Shown: one piece after another, positions 1 to 9,820 of the stretch | Layout: every line of letters starts with the position of its first letter | Numbering within the stretch: the stretch's first letter is position 1 | From: Ignavibacteria bacterium | GTDB lineage: Bacteria; Bacteroidota; Ignavibacteria; Kapaibacteriales; Kapaibacteriaceae | DNA: 64,000 bases | NCBI GenBank assembly: GCA_013204605.1 | Contig: JABMNI010000056.1 | Coordinates: 1-64,000 of the forward strand | Direction of reading: 5' to 3' | Translations under genes and position numbers: made by a program | Notes under the pieces: generated by a model | Seen by the model: only the letters and a program-made list of their open reading frames with translations | The model's database searches: none | Told to the model about the DNA's origin: nothing

Positions 1-6
1 CAATTG

Positions 7-90
7 CTCCCCGGCAGGAACTCCCCGGCAGGAACTCCCCGGCAGGAACTCCCCGGCAGGAACTCCCCGGCAGGAACTCCCCGGCAGGAA
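7..90. repeat. Six tandem copies of 14-bp unit CTCCCCGGCAGGAA
   Basis: Direct reading; perfect 14-bp periodicity from 7 to 90. Confidence 0.97.
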
Positions 91-183
91 CGTTTGTAAA
101 TTTGTTTTTTCAACGACATCCAATTCTAATGAGCACCATCCCCGCCTGCACCGCTTGCAATTCGCCCTACGCTTATGCTAAGG

Positions 184-283
184 CTAATGTGAAAATGTGA
201 AAATTTGAGAATGACGATCCTAAATGCAAAATCCATTTGCACACTTCCACATTTACACATTTCCACATTTCCACATTTACCAC
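184..283. repeat. TGTGAAA/TTTCACA-type repeat arranged as imperfect inverted repeat
   Basis: Left arm 186-207 aatgtgaaaatgtgaaaatttg vs reverse complement of 248-269, 3 mismatches in 22. Confidence 0.8.
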
Positions 284-794
284 CATATATCGTGAACACA
301 GCCGCATGATCTTTAACCTTGCGTTGCAGTACGTGCAGAACACATCGGATGCCGAGGAAATCACTCAGGATGTTTTTGTAACAGTGCATCAGCGGATGGA
401 TAGTTTTAAAGGCGACTCAACTATTTCAACGTGGGTGTACCGGATTGGCGTTAATAAGTGTTTAGACTTTATAAAGGCGAAAAAACGGGCGAAGCGGTTT
501 GCGTTTGTTACGTCGCTGTACAGGGACGACACCATGGAATTAGCTCACGATCCGCCAGACTTCGATCATCCGGGTGTGTTGCTTGAAAATAGGGAAGATC
601 TGCAGCGTCTGTTTGGATTCATTAATCAATTGCCGGATAATCAGCGGACCGCGCTCATCCTCCATAAAATCGAAGACCAGTCTCAGAGTGACGTCGCGGA
701 GATAATGGGGATTACCGTAAAGGCCGTGGAGAGTCTGGTGCAACGGGCCAAAGCAAACCTGTTAAAGAAAATCCACGAGGTGAACGAGGGATGA
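237..794 (+). CDS. ECF-type RNA polymerase sigma factor
   Basis: Region 2 (NTSDAEEITQDVFV) and region 4 (QRTALILHKIEDQSQSDVAEIMGITVKAVESLVQRAK) signatures; 5' start uncertain. Confidence 0.9.
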   Translation: MHTSTFTHFHISTFTTIYREHSRMIFNLALQYVQNTSDAEEITQDVFVTVHQRMDSFKGDSTISTWVYRIGVNKCLDFIKAKKRAKRFAFVTSLYRDDTMELAHDPPDFDHPGVLLENREDLQRLFGFINQLPDNQRTALILHKIEDQSQSDVAEIMGITVKAVESLVQRAKANLLKKIHEVNEG

Positions 795-909
795 AAACAA
801 GAACATCGTCTAAACTATTTGCCAACGCTACACACAATTTCTAAACACAATTGCAACACATATTTGCAACACACACAATAACTACACACACATTTCGATT
901 GCGCACACA

Positions 910-1206
910 ATGAACATTAACGATCTCGACAAAATTCAAAAAGTGGATGCGCCCCCTTACCTTTATGAAAAAATTCTGAACCGTATTGAGGATTCAAAAA
1001 AGAGTGCCAGCCTTTCCACACGTGTAAAAACTTCAAAAGTAATCAGTCCGCTTGGCGTTCGGTGGGCCATTGCAGCGTCCTTTATATTTATTGCTGCACT
1101 GAATGTTGGCGCGTTTGTTAAACTGACGCAAACTCAAAAATCAGATTCGATTTCAATGCTCGCAAAGTCCATGCGAATCACTCAGACTAACTCTCTGTAT
1201 CAATGA
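910..1206 (+). CDS. Small membrane protein, putative anti-sigma factor
   Basis: Directly downstream of the ECF sigma; N-terminal soluble segment plus one TM helix. Confidence 0.5.
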   Translation: MNINDLDKIQKVDAPPYLYEKILNRIEDSKKSASLSTRVKTSKVISPLGVRWAIAASFIFIAALNVGAFVKLTQTQKSDSISMLAKSMRITQTNSLYQ

Positions 1207-1730
1207 AAAAAACTACACTTCTCGTCGCGCTCTGCGTATTCATGGGTCTCATAAACGTCGGGTTGCTCTGGTGGATGCTATCAGGTCCGCCGCATCTAAA
1301 ACACGAAGGACCTCGCAACATTATTATTGAACGCCTAGATTTCGATGCTGGTCAGGGGGCTAGGTACGACGTGTTAATTGCAGACCACCGTAAAAGCATT
1401 CGTGCAATTGAGAAAAAAATATTCAATGAAAAGAATGCATTGTTTTCGTTACTTGATTTAAATGGAAACATCGAACATGATAAATCCAACGAAACGGATG
1501 AGTCGAAAAAATCTCGTACAACGGCGCAGATGTCTGCCGATTCCATTGCTGGAATCATCGGTCAATTACAACGAGAAATTGAGCTTGTTAACTTCCATCA
1601 CTTTTCTGAATTACGATCCATTTGCCGTCCAAATCAAATTGCGAATTACAACGCTTTGTGTTCTGAATTAGCCGAACTGTTTGCGCCGCCGCACATGGGC
1701 GGGGGACGCAAGGATGGTCCACCACGGTGA
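1203..1730 (+). CDS. Membrane-anchored periplasmic Spy/CpxP/CnrX-like metal sensor
   Basis: N-terminal TM, helical periplasmic domain with FHHFSELRSICRPNQIANY; 4-bp overlap with both neighbours. Confidence 0.6.
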   Translation: MKKTTLLVALCVFMGLINVGLLWWMLSGPPHLKHEGPRNIIIERLDFDAGQGARYDVLIADHRKSIRAIEKKIFNEKNALFSLLDLNGNIEHDKSNETDESKKSRTTAQMSADSIAGIIGQLQREIELVNFHHFSELRSICRPNQIANYNALCSELAELFAPPHMGGGRKDGPPR

Positions 1731-2452
1731 GCGCCATGAGGAACTTGTTCGCAATTGTGTTTGCGGTTTGCATGGCTCACGCAAAAGCAACCGCAAACGA
1801 TTCAGAAATTGTTTTGAACATTCGGTGCGTTTATGGCGAGCATCAAATTGACCTTTCCCGTGGACCGTTCCAGGCGAACGATGAACTACAAACACAGATT
1901 GATGTGCTTCGTTTTTATCTGTCGGACATTCAGTTGTTGCAGAACGATTCGATTGTATATCGAGAACCAAATAGTTTTCATTTGGTCGATGCGTCCTTGA
2001 CGGGGAGCATGAGAATACTGGTGGACAAATTCAATATGAATGGTGGGAAATCTGGGAAAGCCCCTTTCAATAAAATCCGATTCAGTGTGGGAATAGACAG
2101 CGCGACCAATGTTGGCGGGGCAATGGCGGGGGACCTCGACCCTACTCGCGGCATGTATTGGACGTGGCAGAGCGGATATATCAATGTGAAGTTGGAGGGT
2201 AAAAGCAAAAAGAGTTCGGCAGCAGCGCACGACTTTCAATTGCATTTAGGGGGCTATGCAGAACCGAATAATAGTTTACAGATTGTTATGATTAGGACGA
2301 AGGAAGTAAACAACGTTACTATTGAATTGGATGTGAAAAAGTTTATCGACGCAGTAAATATGGGTGAAAATCATCATGTAATGTCGCCTAGTCTATTTGC
2401 CGTGTTGTTGTCGAAATTCTTTGCCGATGCGTTTTCAGTAAAATCACAATGA
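1727..2452 (+). CDS. MbnP-family copper-binding protein
   Basis: LRFYLSDIQL, GDLDPTRGMYWTWQSGYINVKLEG and FQLHLGGY are characteristic of the family; next gene is MauG-like. Confidence 0.75.
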   Translation: MSAMRNLFAIVFAVCMAHAKATANDSEIVLNIRCVYGEHQIDLSRGPFQANDELQTQIDVLRFYLSDIQLLQNDSIVYREPNSFHLVDASLTGSMRILVDKFNMNGGKSGKAPFNKIRFSVGIDSATNVGGAMAGDLDPTRGMYWTWQSGYINVKLEGKSKKSSAAAHDFQLHLGGYAEPNNSLQIVMIRTKEVNNVTIELDVKKFIDAVNMGENHHVMSPSLFAVLLSKFFADAFSVKSQ

Positions 2453-3480
2453 ACCGATTGAGAAAAATCGCCACGATATTCGCATTGAGTTTACTTGCCA
2501 TGTTTACGGTTGCATTCCACAATGATCGCTTGTTATTCATTGTTCCAGACGGATGGCCAGCGCCGGTATACGACTTCTCGAAGAATGAACTGACTCAAGA
2601 GAAAGTAGAGCTGGGAAGGAAAATATTCTACGATCCTATTCTGTCGGGCAACAACACCGTTTCATGTGAAAACTGCCACTCTCCGTACACCGCGTTTACA
2701 CATGTAGACCATGCGTTGAGTCACGGCATTGAAGATCGAATTGGCACGCGCAATTCACCCGCACTGATGAACCTTGCATGGCAAAGTAGTTTTATGCGCG
2801 ACGGTGCCATTAACCACCTGGACATGCAGGCGTTGGCGCCCATAAGCAGTCACACGGAAATGGACAGCGACATTTCTGACGTGGTAAAAAAGTTATCGGC
2901 GCATGATGAGTATCCAAAACTTTTCGCCGCCGTCTATGGCAGGGGAGAAATCACGGGCGAGAAAATTCTGAAGTCGCTGTCGGCCTTCATGCTCACCCTC
3001 ATTTCCGGTAGCTCCCGTTACGACAGTGTGGGCAGGGGGCTTACCAGTTACACCACGCAGGAAAACAACGGCTATCAAATATTCAAACGCAGTTGTTCCA
3101 CCTGCCACGTTGAGCCGCTCTTTACAAACGACCAGTTCATGAACAACGGTCTACCGGCAGACTCAGCACTGGCCGATCTTGGCAGGTACAACGTAACAAA
3201 GAACCCCGCAGATTTTCTGAAGTTCAAGGTGCCAACGTTACGGAATATCGAATTTTCATTTCCCTATATGCACGACGGAAGATTCAGGAACTTGTCGCAG
3301 GTGCTCAATCACTACACCACAGGCATTGTGCAAAGCATTTCTCTCGCAGAACAGCTCCAGTACCCCATTCGCCTCACCTCTAACGAGAAGGTGGACCTAA
3401 CAGCCTTCCTCTTGACACTAACGGACAAATCGTTTTTGTTTAATCCGCGGTTTGTAGCGCCGCGGCGCCCTACGCGGTAG
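2449..3480 (+). CDS. Diheme cytochrome c peroxidase / MauG-like (MbnH) protein
   Basis: Two CxxCH motifs (CENCH, CSTCH); overlaps the MbnP-like gene by 4 bp. Confidence 0.85.
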   Translation: MNRLRKIATIFALSLLAMFTVAFHNDRLLFIVPDGWPAPVYDFSKNELTQEKVELGRKIFYDPILSGNNTVSCENCHSPYTAFTHVDHALSHGIEDRIGTRNSPALMNLAWQSSFMRDGAINHLDMQALAPISSHTEMDSDISDVVKKLSAHDEYPKLFAAVYGRGEITGEKILKSLSAFMLTLISGSSRYDSVGRGLTSYTTQENNGYQIFKRSCSTCHVEPLFTNDQFMNNGLPADSALADLGRYNVTKNPADFLKFKVPTLRNIEFSFPYMHDGRFRNLSQVLNHYTTGIVQSISLAEQLQYPIRLTSNEKVDLTAFLLTLTDKSFLFNPRFVAPRRPTR

Positions 3481-3482
3481 GC

Positions 3483-3541
3483 TTCCCCGGCAACGACAGC
3501 CGCTTCCCCGGCAGGAACTCCCCGGCAGGAACTCCCCGGCA
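3483..3541. repeat. CCCCGGC(A) repeat array upstream of RAYT
   Basis: cttccccggca / ctccccggcaggaa units. Confidence 0.9.
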
Positions 3542-3542
3542 G

Positions 3543-3557
3543 AAAGTGTCACACTTT
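3543..3557. repeat. Perfect palindrome AAAGTGT-C-ACACTTT
   Basis: Direct reading. Confidence 0.85.
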
Positions 3558-3655
3558 TACAAGTACAAGACACGATAGGGATAACCAACTTTTTAGTCGT
3601 CTGTTTAAGCCCTAAGCTTAAGAGTCGATACCATAATTAATCCATAGGAGACGTT

Positions 3656-4204
3656 ATGCCTAGACGCAAAATTCAATTCTATTCAGGAGGTTTATACCAC
3701 GTATTAAATAGAGGGGCCTTCAAACATCGTGTATTTGAAAAAGACAAGTATTGTCGGGAATTTCTAAGGCTGCTCAAAACATACAGTGAAAGGTTTCAGA
3801 TATCAATTGTTGCCTATTGCATTATGCCGAATCACTTCCATCTCGTAGTTAGACAGGAGGGCCCCCATTCCGTATCAATATTTATGCGGTGTGTGTCGCA
3901 CAGATTTGCCATGTACTACAATCTAATGCAGAAGAAAACGGGAGTTGTTTTCGAAGACAGATTCAAGTGCATCAGCGTTTCTGACGACTCCTATATGTAC
4001 ACGCTGATAAGCTACGTCCACCTCAATCCAGTAAAGGCTCGCCTTTGCAAACATCCCAAAGATTGGTTGTACTCTAATTTCAATGCTTTCGTGGGAAAGA
4101 AGGCGGATACGATTACCAATTCAATTGCGGTGCATGACTTGTTCGGCGACCTGGAATCTTATAAAAGCGTTATGACTGACAATCTTCGAAAGCTGAAATT
4201 CTGA
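3656..4204 (+). mobile_element. REP-associated tyrosine transposase (RAYT), IS200-like Y1 family
   Basis: YHVLNRG, HUH motif PNHFHLVV, YVHLNPVKA with candidate catalytic Tyr. Confidence 0.9.
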
Positions 4205-4210
4205 CGAATT

Positions 4211-4276
4211 CCTCCCCGGCAGCGGCCTCCTCCCCGGCAGGAACTCCCCGGCAGCGGCCTCCTCCCCGGCAGCGGC
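4211..4276. repeat. CCCCGGCA repeat array downstream of RAYT
   Basis: Four CCCCGGCA cores between agcggcctcct and ggaact spacers. Confidence 0.9.
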
Positions 4277-4309
4277 AATTCGTAATTCATAATTCGTAAT
4301 TCGTAATTC

Positions 4310-5839
4310 TCAGACCCGGTCTACCGCTACGATGTACGTCGGATCTTCCATCACATTCACGTCGATGATTTCCTCTGCATTCTTGAGGAGCAATTTGCAG
4401 TCTGGGCTCAGGTGCTTGAGGTGGATCTTTTTGCCGACCTTTAAATAACGCTCGGTGATTTTGTTGAGGGCTTCTATGGCCGACATGTCTACAACTCTGC
4501 TCTCGGCGAAGTCGATGATTACTTCGTGAGGGTCGTGGAGGACGTCGAATTTATCGTTGAAGGCGGAGACGGATCCGAAGAACAGTGGACCATATATCTC
4601 GTAGTGTTTTATGCCGGCAGCGTCGATGTGCTTTCGTGCGCGAATGCGTTTTGCGTTGTCCCACGCAAAAACCAATGCAGAAATTATCACGCCAATTATC
4701 ACAGCAAGTGCAAGATTATGGAGGAACACGGTAACGAGTGTAACCAGCACCATTACAAAAATATCCGACCTAGGCATCTTTGTAAACGTGCGCAGGCTGG
4801 CCCACTCAAACGTTCCAATTGATACCATGATCATGAGACCAGTCAAAGCCGCCATGGGAACTTGCTCGATCAAACTTGAGCCGAACATTACGAACACGAG
4901 CAACATTACCGATGCTACTACACCGGATACTCGAGCGCGAGCGCCATTTGAAACGTTGATCAAACTCTGTCCGATCATGGCGCAGCCGCCCATACCAGAA
5001 AAGAAACCCGACAGAATGTTAGCGGCACCTTGCGCAACGGCCTCTTTGTTACTGCGACCTCGAGTCTCGGTAATCTCATCAACAATGTTCAGCGTCAGCA
5101 AACTTTCAATCAATCCCACACCCGCAACAATTGCGGCGAACGGAAAAATAATTTGTAGCGTTTCAAAAGTGAATGGGAGAAATGGAATGTGGAAAGGGGG
5201 AAAGCCCCCTTGAATAGAAGCGATATCGCCGACAGTTTTTGTGTCGATTCCGAATGCAGCTACAATTCCAAACACAACCAAAATTGCGGTGAGCGATGCG
5301 GGGACGGCCTTGGTGATTCTGGGGAGGCCCCAGATAATTAGCATGGTGAGAAAAACAAGTCCAAGTAAAATGTACAGCGCGGGTCCGCCCAACCAGTTTC
5401 CAGCGACGTCTTTGAATTGGTCTAACTGCGACATAAAAATTATCACAGCCAAGCCATTAACGAAACCGAAAATCACGGGGTGCGGGACTAGGCGAATAAG
5501 TTTGCCGAGCCGCAGGAAACCTGCTGTCATTTGCATTAGGCCGGCTAGTACCACCGTTGCAAAAACGTATTCAACGCCGTGTGTTTTTGCGAGTACAACT
5601 ACAACTACGGCGACGGCACCGGTTGCGCCAGAGATCATGCCGGGACGTCCACCGAACAACGATGTGACAAGGCCCATCACGAACGCTGCGTAGAGTCCGG
5701 TGAGCGGCGAAAGACCGGCTATCAAGGCAAACGCAACAGCTTCGGGCACTAATGCTAACGCAACCGTAAGACCCGAAAGAACCTCGATTTTGTAGTCAAC
5801 CTTACGCGACAAATCAAAGAAATTCAAATATTTTTCCAT
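4310..5839 (-). CDS. SulP-family anion transporter with C-terminal STAS domain
   Basis: PEAVAFALIAGLSPLTGLYAAFV signature; C-terminal STAS-like VIIDFAESRVVDMSAIEALNKI. Confidence 0.9.
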   Translation of the reverse strand: MEKYLNFFDLSRKVDYKIEVLSGLTVALALVPEAVAFALIAGLSPLTGLYAAFVMGLVTSLFGGRPGMISGATGAVAVVVVVLAKTHGVEYVFATVVLAGLMQMTAGFLRLGKLIRLVPHPVIFGFVNGLAVIIFMSQLDQFKDVAGNWLGGPALYILLGLVFLTMLIIWGLPRITKAVPASLTAILVVFGIVAAFGIDTKTVGDIASIQGGFPPFHIPFLPFTFETLQIIFPFAAIVAGVGLIESLLTLNIVDEITETRGRSNKEAVAQGAANILSGFFSGMGGCAMIGQSLINVSNGARARVSGVVASVMLLVFVMFGSSLIEQVPMAALTGLMIMVSIGTFEWASLRTFTKMPRSDIFVMVLVTLVTVFLHNLALAVIIGVIISALVFAWDNAKRIRARKHIDAAGIKHYEIYGPLFFGSVSAFNDKFDVLHDPHEVIIDFAESRVVDMSAIEALNKITERYLKVGKKIHLKHLSPDCKLLLKNAEEIIDVNVMEDPTYIVAVDRV

Positions 5840-6003
5840 TGCCGCAAGTTACGGGTACAAGAGTGAACAGGATGAAAGCGTAAGTATGTTATTTTGTTAC
5901 GTTATATAATTTGTTCAAAAACAAAAACAAGCAGCATGGCACAGCAAATTGGAACAAAAGCAAATCCGTCGAAATTTGAAACTCCTCCGCGCTGGAGTAT
6001 TTT

Positions 6004-8148
6004 ATGAAATACTACGGCATAGTTTCAGCAGGGTATTATGCTTTCTATCGCGCCCTCACTCATTCGAGAGTGTATTTAGCAGCGTTCACTTTACTTTCCG
6101 CTTTTCTTTGCACTTCAATCGTAACAGTTTCTGTTCAAGCGCAAACGAAGGACCGCCGAGCAGTGTTAGATGTTCAGGGCAAAGTAGCGGAGCTAACGGT
6201 TTCTCCCGACGAAAATATTTGGCTTGTGACGTCGTACGGCAACACCTACGTTACCGTTGACGCTAAAACCGAACTGACTGATTGGCACATCGATACTCCG
6301 CTGAAAAATTTGTCCGAAAGTATTGATGTCAAGTCTGCCGACCTATCAAGAATTACGTTCTTCAATGAAAATGTTGCCATAATGACGGGCTACATTGTTT
6401 ATGTAAAAGGTGAATCGCCTATACATGGCATATTGCGCACCGAGGATGGTGGACACACGTGGCAGTTTGTTGAATATGATTTTAACGGGACGGTGTATAG
6501 TGCCTATGCTAAATCCACAGGAGAAGCGTGGCTGACTACCAGCGCTGTTAATCAATTGTATTACACAAAAGATTACGGTAATACATGGACTGCAAAGAGG
6601 ACTATTTTGAAATCATCGTCTGACTTTGAGGTATCATCTCGCGTCTTTGCTATTTGCATGCGGGATTCCCAGCACGGAATTGCTGGGTCGGAAATAGGCA
6701 AGGCTTTCGTAACCGATGACAACTGGGAGACGGCAACGTTGTTTCTTACTCCTCGAGATATGTCATTGATACCTCGAACACAACTCTCCTCCGAACTCCG
6801 GAGAATGCCGCGTAAAATTACCATCGTCTCTACTAATGGAGTGCAACGAATGGCATATTGGAAAAACTACGTCGTTATTGTACAGGATAAACATGCCTTT
6901 TACGCTGAGAAGAACACAACTCAATGGAAAGCCTTTCCATCAGATTTGATTGAGTTTGGAGTAGATGCACGCACCGGTACACTGTTCGGCGTTACAAAGG
7001 AAAACAAAATTGTTTCTCACTCTACACCTTCCGACTTTAAAATTATTGCCCAACTTCCCGCTGATGAAATTCTTGTCGATGTACAAGCAGTGAATGGCTC
7101 GCTGTACGTGCTGGGACGTGACAATCACGTTTTCAAGATTAATGGAAAGGGGCTTACCAGATTTGAATTGTACACTTCTGATCATAGTATTCCTACGCCG
7201 GAGATTGTTAAATCGGCAGGTAAGTTTGCGTGGGGTCTGAGCAAAAACGAATTGTATGTTTCAGAAAATGGAGTTGATGACTGGGTACGTGAGCAGACGT
7301 TGGACTTCAACGCTGATAACTTTAGAATAGTTGACGAGCAGAAAATAATCTTGTGGGACGGTATTTCCAAGAGCTACGAATATTCGCGAGGGAGTAACAA
7401 CGTTGCTGAGTATCATCAAAAGAATCCACTAAAGAACTTTTTAAGTTCGCCGCTTCAATCAATTTCAATTGCGATTTCAGGATCGGGCGAGTACCAAGGG
7501 TACAGTATGTTGCTAGTCTACAACAGTAGTTCGAATTCGGATTTGAAGTCAGGCGAGTTAGTAGAATACAACTACCATCCTGAATATACAAATCCATTTC
7601 AAAAAACAATTGACAAAACTCAAATTCAAAATGTTCTAACGGAAGTCAGCGCATCGCCCGAAGCTCCACCAAGGTATGCAGACTTTCAAATTAGTGGCCC
7701 CGAAATACAAAAGTATTTGCATATGGTAAAAACTGAACGAGGTAACAGTACCAGAGCTGAGTTAGCGGATGAGGGGGCTCGGATGAAGAAATATTACCCA
7801 ACGGTACCAACGTTGTTGGACACATTGAATCCGCATATTATTAAGTCTGCCATTGAGCAGTCCCTAAAGCCCCTTGACAAAACAATTGAATTTACACAAA
7901 CGGTGAAGTTTATAAATCAGAATGCCGATACCGTGACGGTGGTACGTAGCATGGGAACCAGGATGGCGCTTTACTATATCCCATGGACGATTGAATACAT
8001 GGATCAAAAAATCGTTTCGTATAACGTGAATCTTTCTCAAAGCATTGTATCGTTGCTTCCAGAGCGTTACGTGATAAGTCAATTTTTTAAAGGCGAACAG
8101 CTGTTGCTCATGTTGGCAGACTATCTGTTTTCTGAGCAGAACAGGTAA
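6004..8148 (+). CDS. Secreted BNR/Asp-box repeat protein
   Basis: TEDGGHTWQF and TKDYGNTWTA Asp-box motifs; N-terminal signal; related to 26615..28756. Confidence 0.6.
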   Translation: MKYYGIVSAGYYAFYRALTHSRVYLAAFTLLSAFLCTSIVTVSVQAQTKDRRAVLDVQGKVAELTVSPDENIWLVTSYGNTYVTVDAKTELTDWHIDTPLKNLSESIDVKSADLSRITFFNENVAIMTGYIVYVKGESPIHGILRTEDGGHTWQFVEYDFNGTVYSAYAKSTGEAWLTTSAVNQLYYTKDYGNTWTAKRTILKSSSDFEVSSRVFAICMRDSQHGIAGSEIGKAFVTDDNWETATLFLTPRDMSLIPRTQLSSELRRMPRKITIVSTNGVQRMAYWKNYVVIVQDKHAFYAEKNTTQWKAFPSDLIEFGVDARTGTLFGVTKENKIVSHSTPSDFKIIAQLPADEILVDVQAVNGSLYVLGRDNHVFKINGKGLTRFELYTSDHSIPTPEIVKSAGKFAWGLSKNELYVSENGVDDWVREQTLDFNADNFRIVDEQKIILWDGISKSYEYSRGSNNVAEYHQKNPLKNFLSSPLQSISIAISGSGEYQGYSMLLVYNSSSNSDLKSGELVEYNYHPEYTNPFQKTIDKTQIQNVLTEVSASPEAPPRYADFQISGPEIQKYLHMVKTERGNSTRAELADEGARMKKYYPTVPTLLDTLNPHIIKSAIEQSLKPLDKTIEFTQTVKFINQNADTVTVVRSMGTRMALYYIPWTIEYMDQKIVSYNVNLSQSIVSLLPERYVISQFFKGEQLLLMLADYLFSEQNR

Positions 8149-8249
8149 CAAGACTCATGTAGTGAAATGAACGACTGTTTCAGTTGGTAGGTGACTATAT
8201 GACTCGTCCTGACGAACGCTGACACCACAGTGGTCGAGGCATAAATAAG

Positions 8250-8273
8250 ATTTAAGTGTCTATTATCTTAAAT
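8250..8273. promoter_or_regulatory. Inverted repeat ATTTAAG-N10-CTTAAAT upstream of nirK
   Basis: Perfect 7-bp arms, just upstream of a TAnnTTTG element. Confidence 0.5.
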
Positions 8274-8276
8274 GTG

Positions 8277-8284
8277 TATATTTG
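8277..8284 (+). promoter_or_regulatory. Bacteroidota-type -7 element TATATTTG
   Basis: Match to TAnnTTTG upstream of nirK. Confidence 0.5.
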
Positions 8285-8353
8285 TAGTAAGAATCTCAGT
8301 CGGCAGTGCACAACCCTGGCCGATTTCTAACTCACATTTACACGGTCATCGAC

Positions 8354-9820
8354 ATGAAAAAGAGATATAGAACAGTAAAATTTACCTTGGTATTGACTGC
8401 TCTGATAAGCGTAGTCTTCACGTCCTGCTCGCCACCTTTTCAATCCGAAAGAGATCCCGCAGATGCATCGCTGATAAAAGTATCTGGCGAAATGAAGGCA
8501 GTGTTAACTTCTCCACCGTACGTGCCTGTATCGGTCGGTAAACGCGGCGCGATGAAGTTGAGCGTTGACATGGAAATAGTGGAAAGAGAGGGGACCATGA
8601 CAAATGGTGTTACGTACATATATTGGACGTTTGGTGGCACTGTTCCCGGCAGTTTTATCAGAACTTGAGTTGGCGATGAAGTTCACTTCACATTAAAAAA
8701 TCATCCCGACAATAAGCTGCCTCACAATATAGACTTGCACGCGGTAACTGGTCCTGGTGGCGGTGCAGCGTCTTCGTTTGTTGCGCCCGGCCACGAGGTT
8801 ACGTTTTCGTTTCAAACTTTGAATCCCGGACTCTACGTATATCACTGCGCAACCGCTCCTGTTGGAATGCACATCGCGAACGGTATGTACGGTCTAATTC
8901 TTGTCGAGCCGGCTGGGGGCTTACCCAAGGTTGACAAAGAGTACTACATAATGCAAGGTGATTTATACACTGCTGGCGCAAACGGTCAGCCAGGCCTACA
9001 GCCATTCGACATGCAAAAAGCCGTGGATGAAAAAGCAGACTATGTTGTGTTTAACGGTTCGGTTGGATCGCTCACCGGTGACAAAGCAATCACGGCCAAG
9101 GTTGGCGAAACTGTACGACTGTATGTTGGAAATGGTGGACCAAATCTTGTTTCGTCGTTTCACGTGATTGGTGAAATATTCGACAAAGTTCACATTGAAG
9201 GCGGCGAACTGATAAACAAAAATGTGCAAGTCACCTTGATACCCGCAGGTGGCGCGGCGATAGTCGAGTTCAAGGTTGATGTTCCCGGAACGTTTATTAT
9301 TGTTGATCACTCCATTTTCAGAGCATTCAATAAGGGGGCTTTGGGGATGTTAAAAGTTGAAGGTGCCGAGAACAAAACAATTTACTCTGGTAAACAAGTT
9401 GAGGGCATTTATCACCCGGAAGGTGGTTCAATTCAAGCCATGCCTAGTGCCGGCAATGCTCTTGCACCCATTAAAGCAGCCAGCATTGCTGAAAGAATTG
9501 CTGCAGGTAAACAGATTTATTCGCAGACGTGTTTTGCTTGTCACCAAGGTGCGGGACAAGGGATTGCAAGTGCATTTCCGCCCCTTGCCAAATCAGACTA
9601 CTTGAATGAAGATGTAAACCGTGCAATTGGAATTGTGCTTAACGGTAAGACTGGCGAGATTACGGTTAACGGGAAAAAGTTCAACAGTGTTATGACGGCG
9701 CAAACATTAACCGACGAAGAGATTGCAAATGTACTGACCTACGTATACGATAGTTGGGGTAACAAAAAGCAAGAGGTTACGCCAGCCATGGTTTCAAAGG
9801 TGAGGGGTGGACGCAAATAA
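8354..9820 (+). pseudogene. nirK: Copper nitrite reductase with C-terminal cytochrome c domain, interrupted by in-frame TGA at 8666-8668
   Basis: Frame continues past [58 protein letters not shown]-terminal CFACH. Confidence 0.8.

Noticed and set aside
7-90. CRISPR array
   Set aside because: 14-bp units are contiguous without unique spacers, and no cas genes are present. Other arrays in the window are likewise true tandem repeats.
4526-5693. Plus-strand ORFs opposite the SulP gene
   Set aside because: Shadow ORFs of a well-supported minus-strand CDS. The same applies to other antisense ORFs such as 32044..32472, 38272..38546, 58541..59308.
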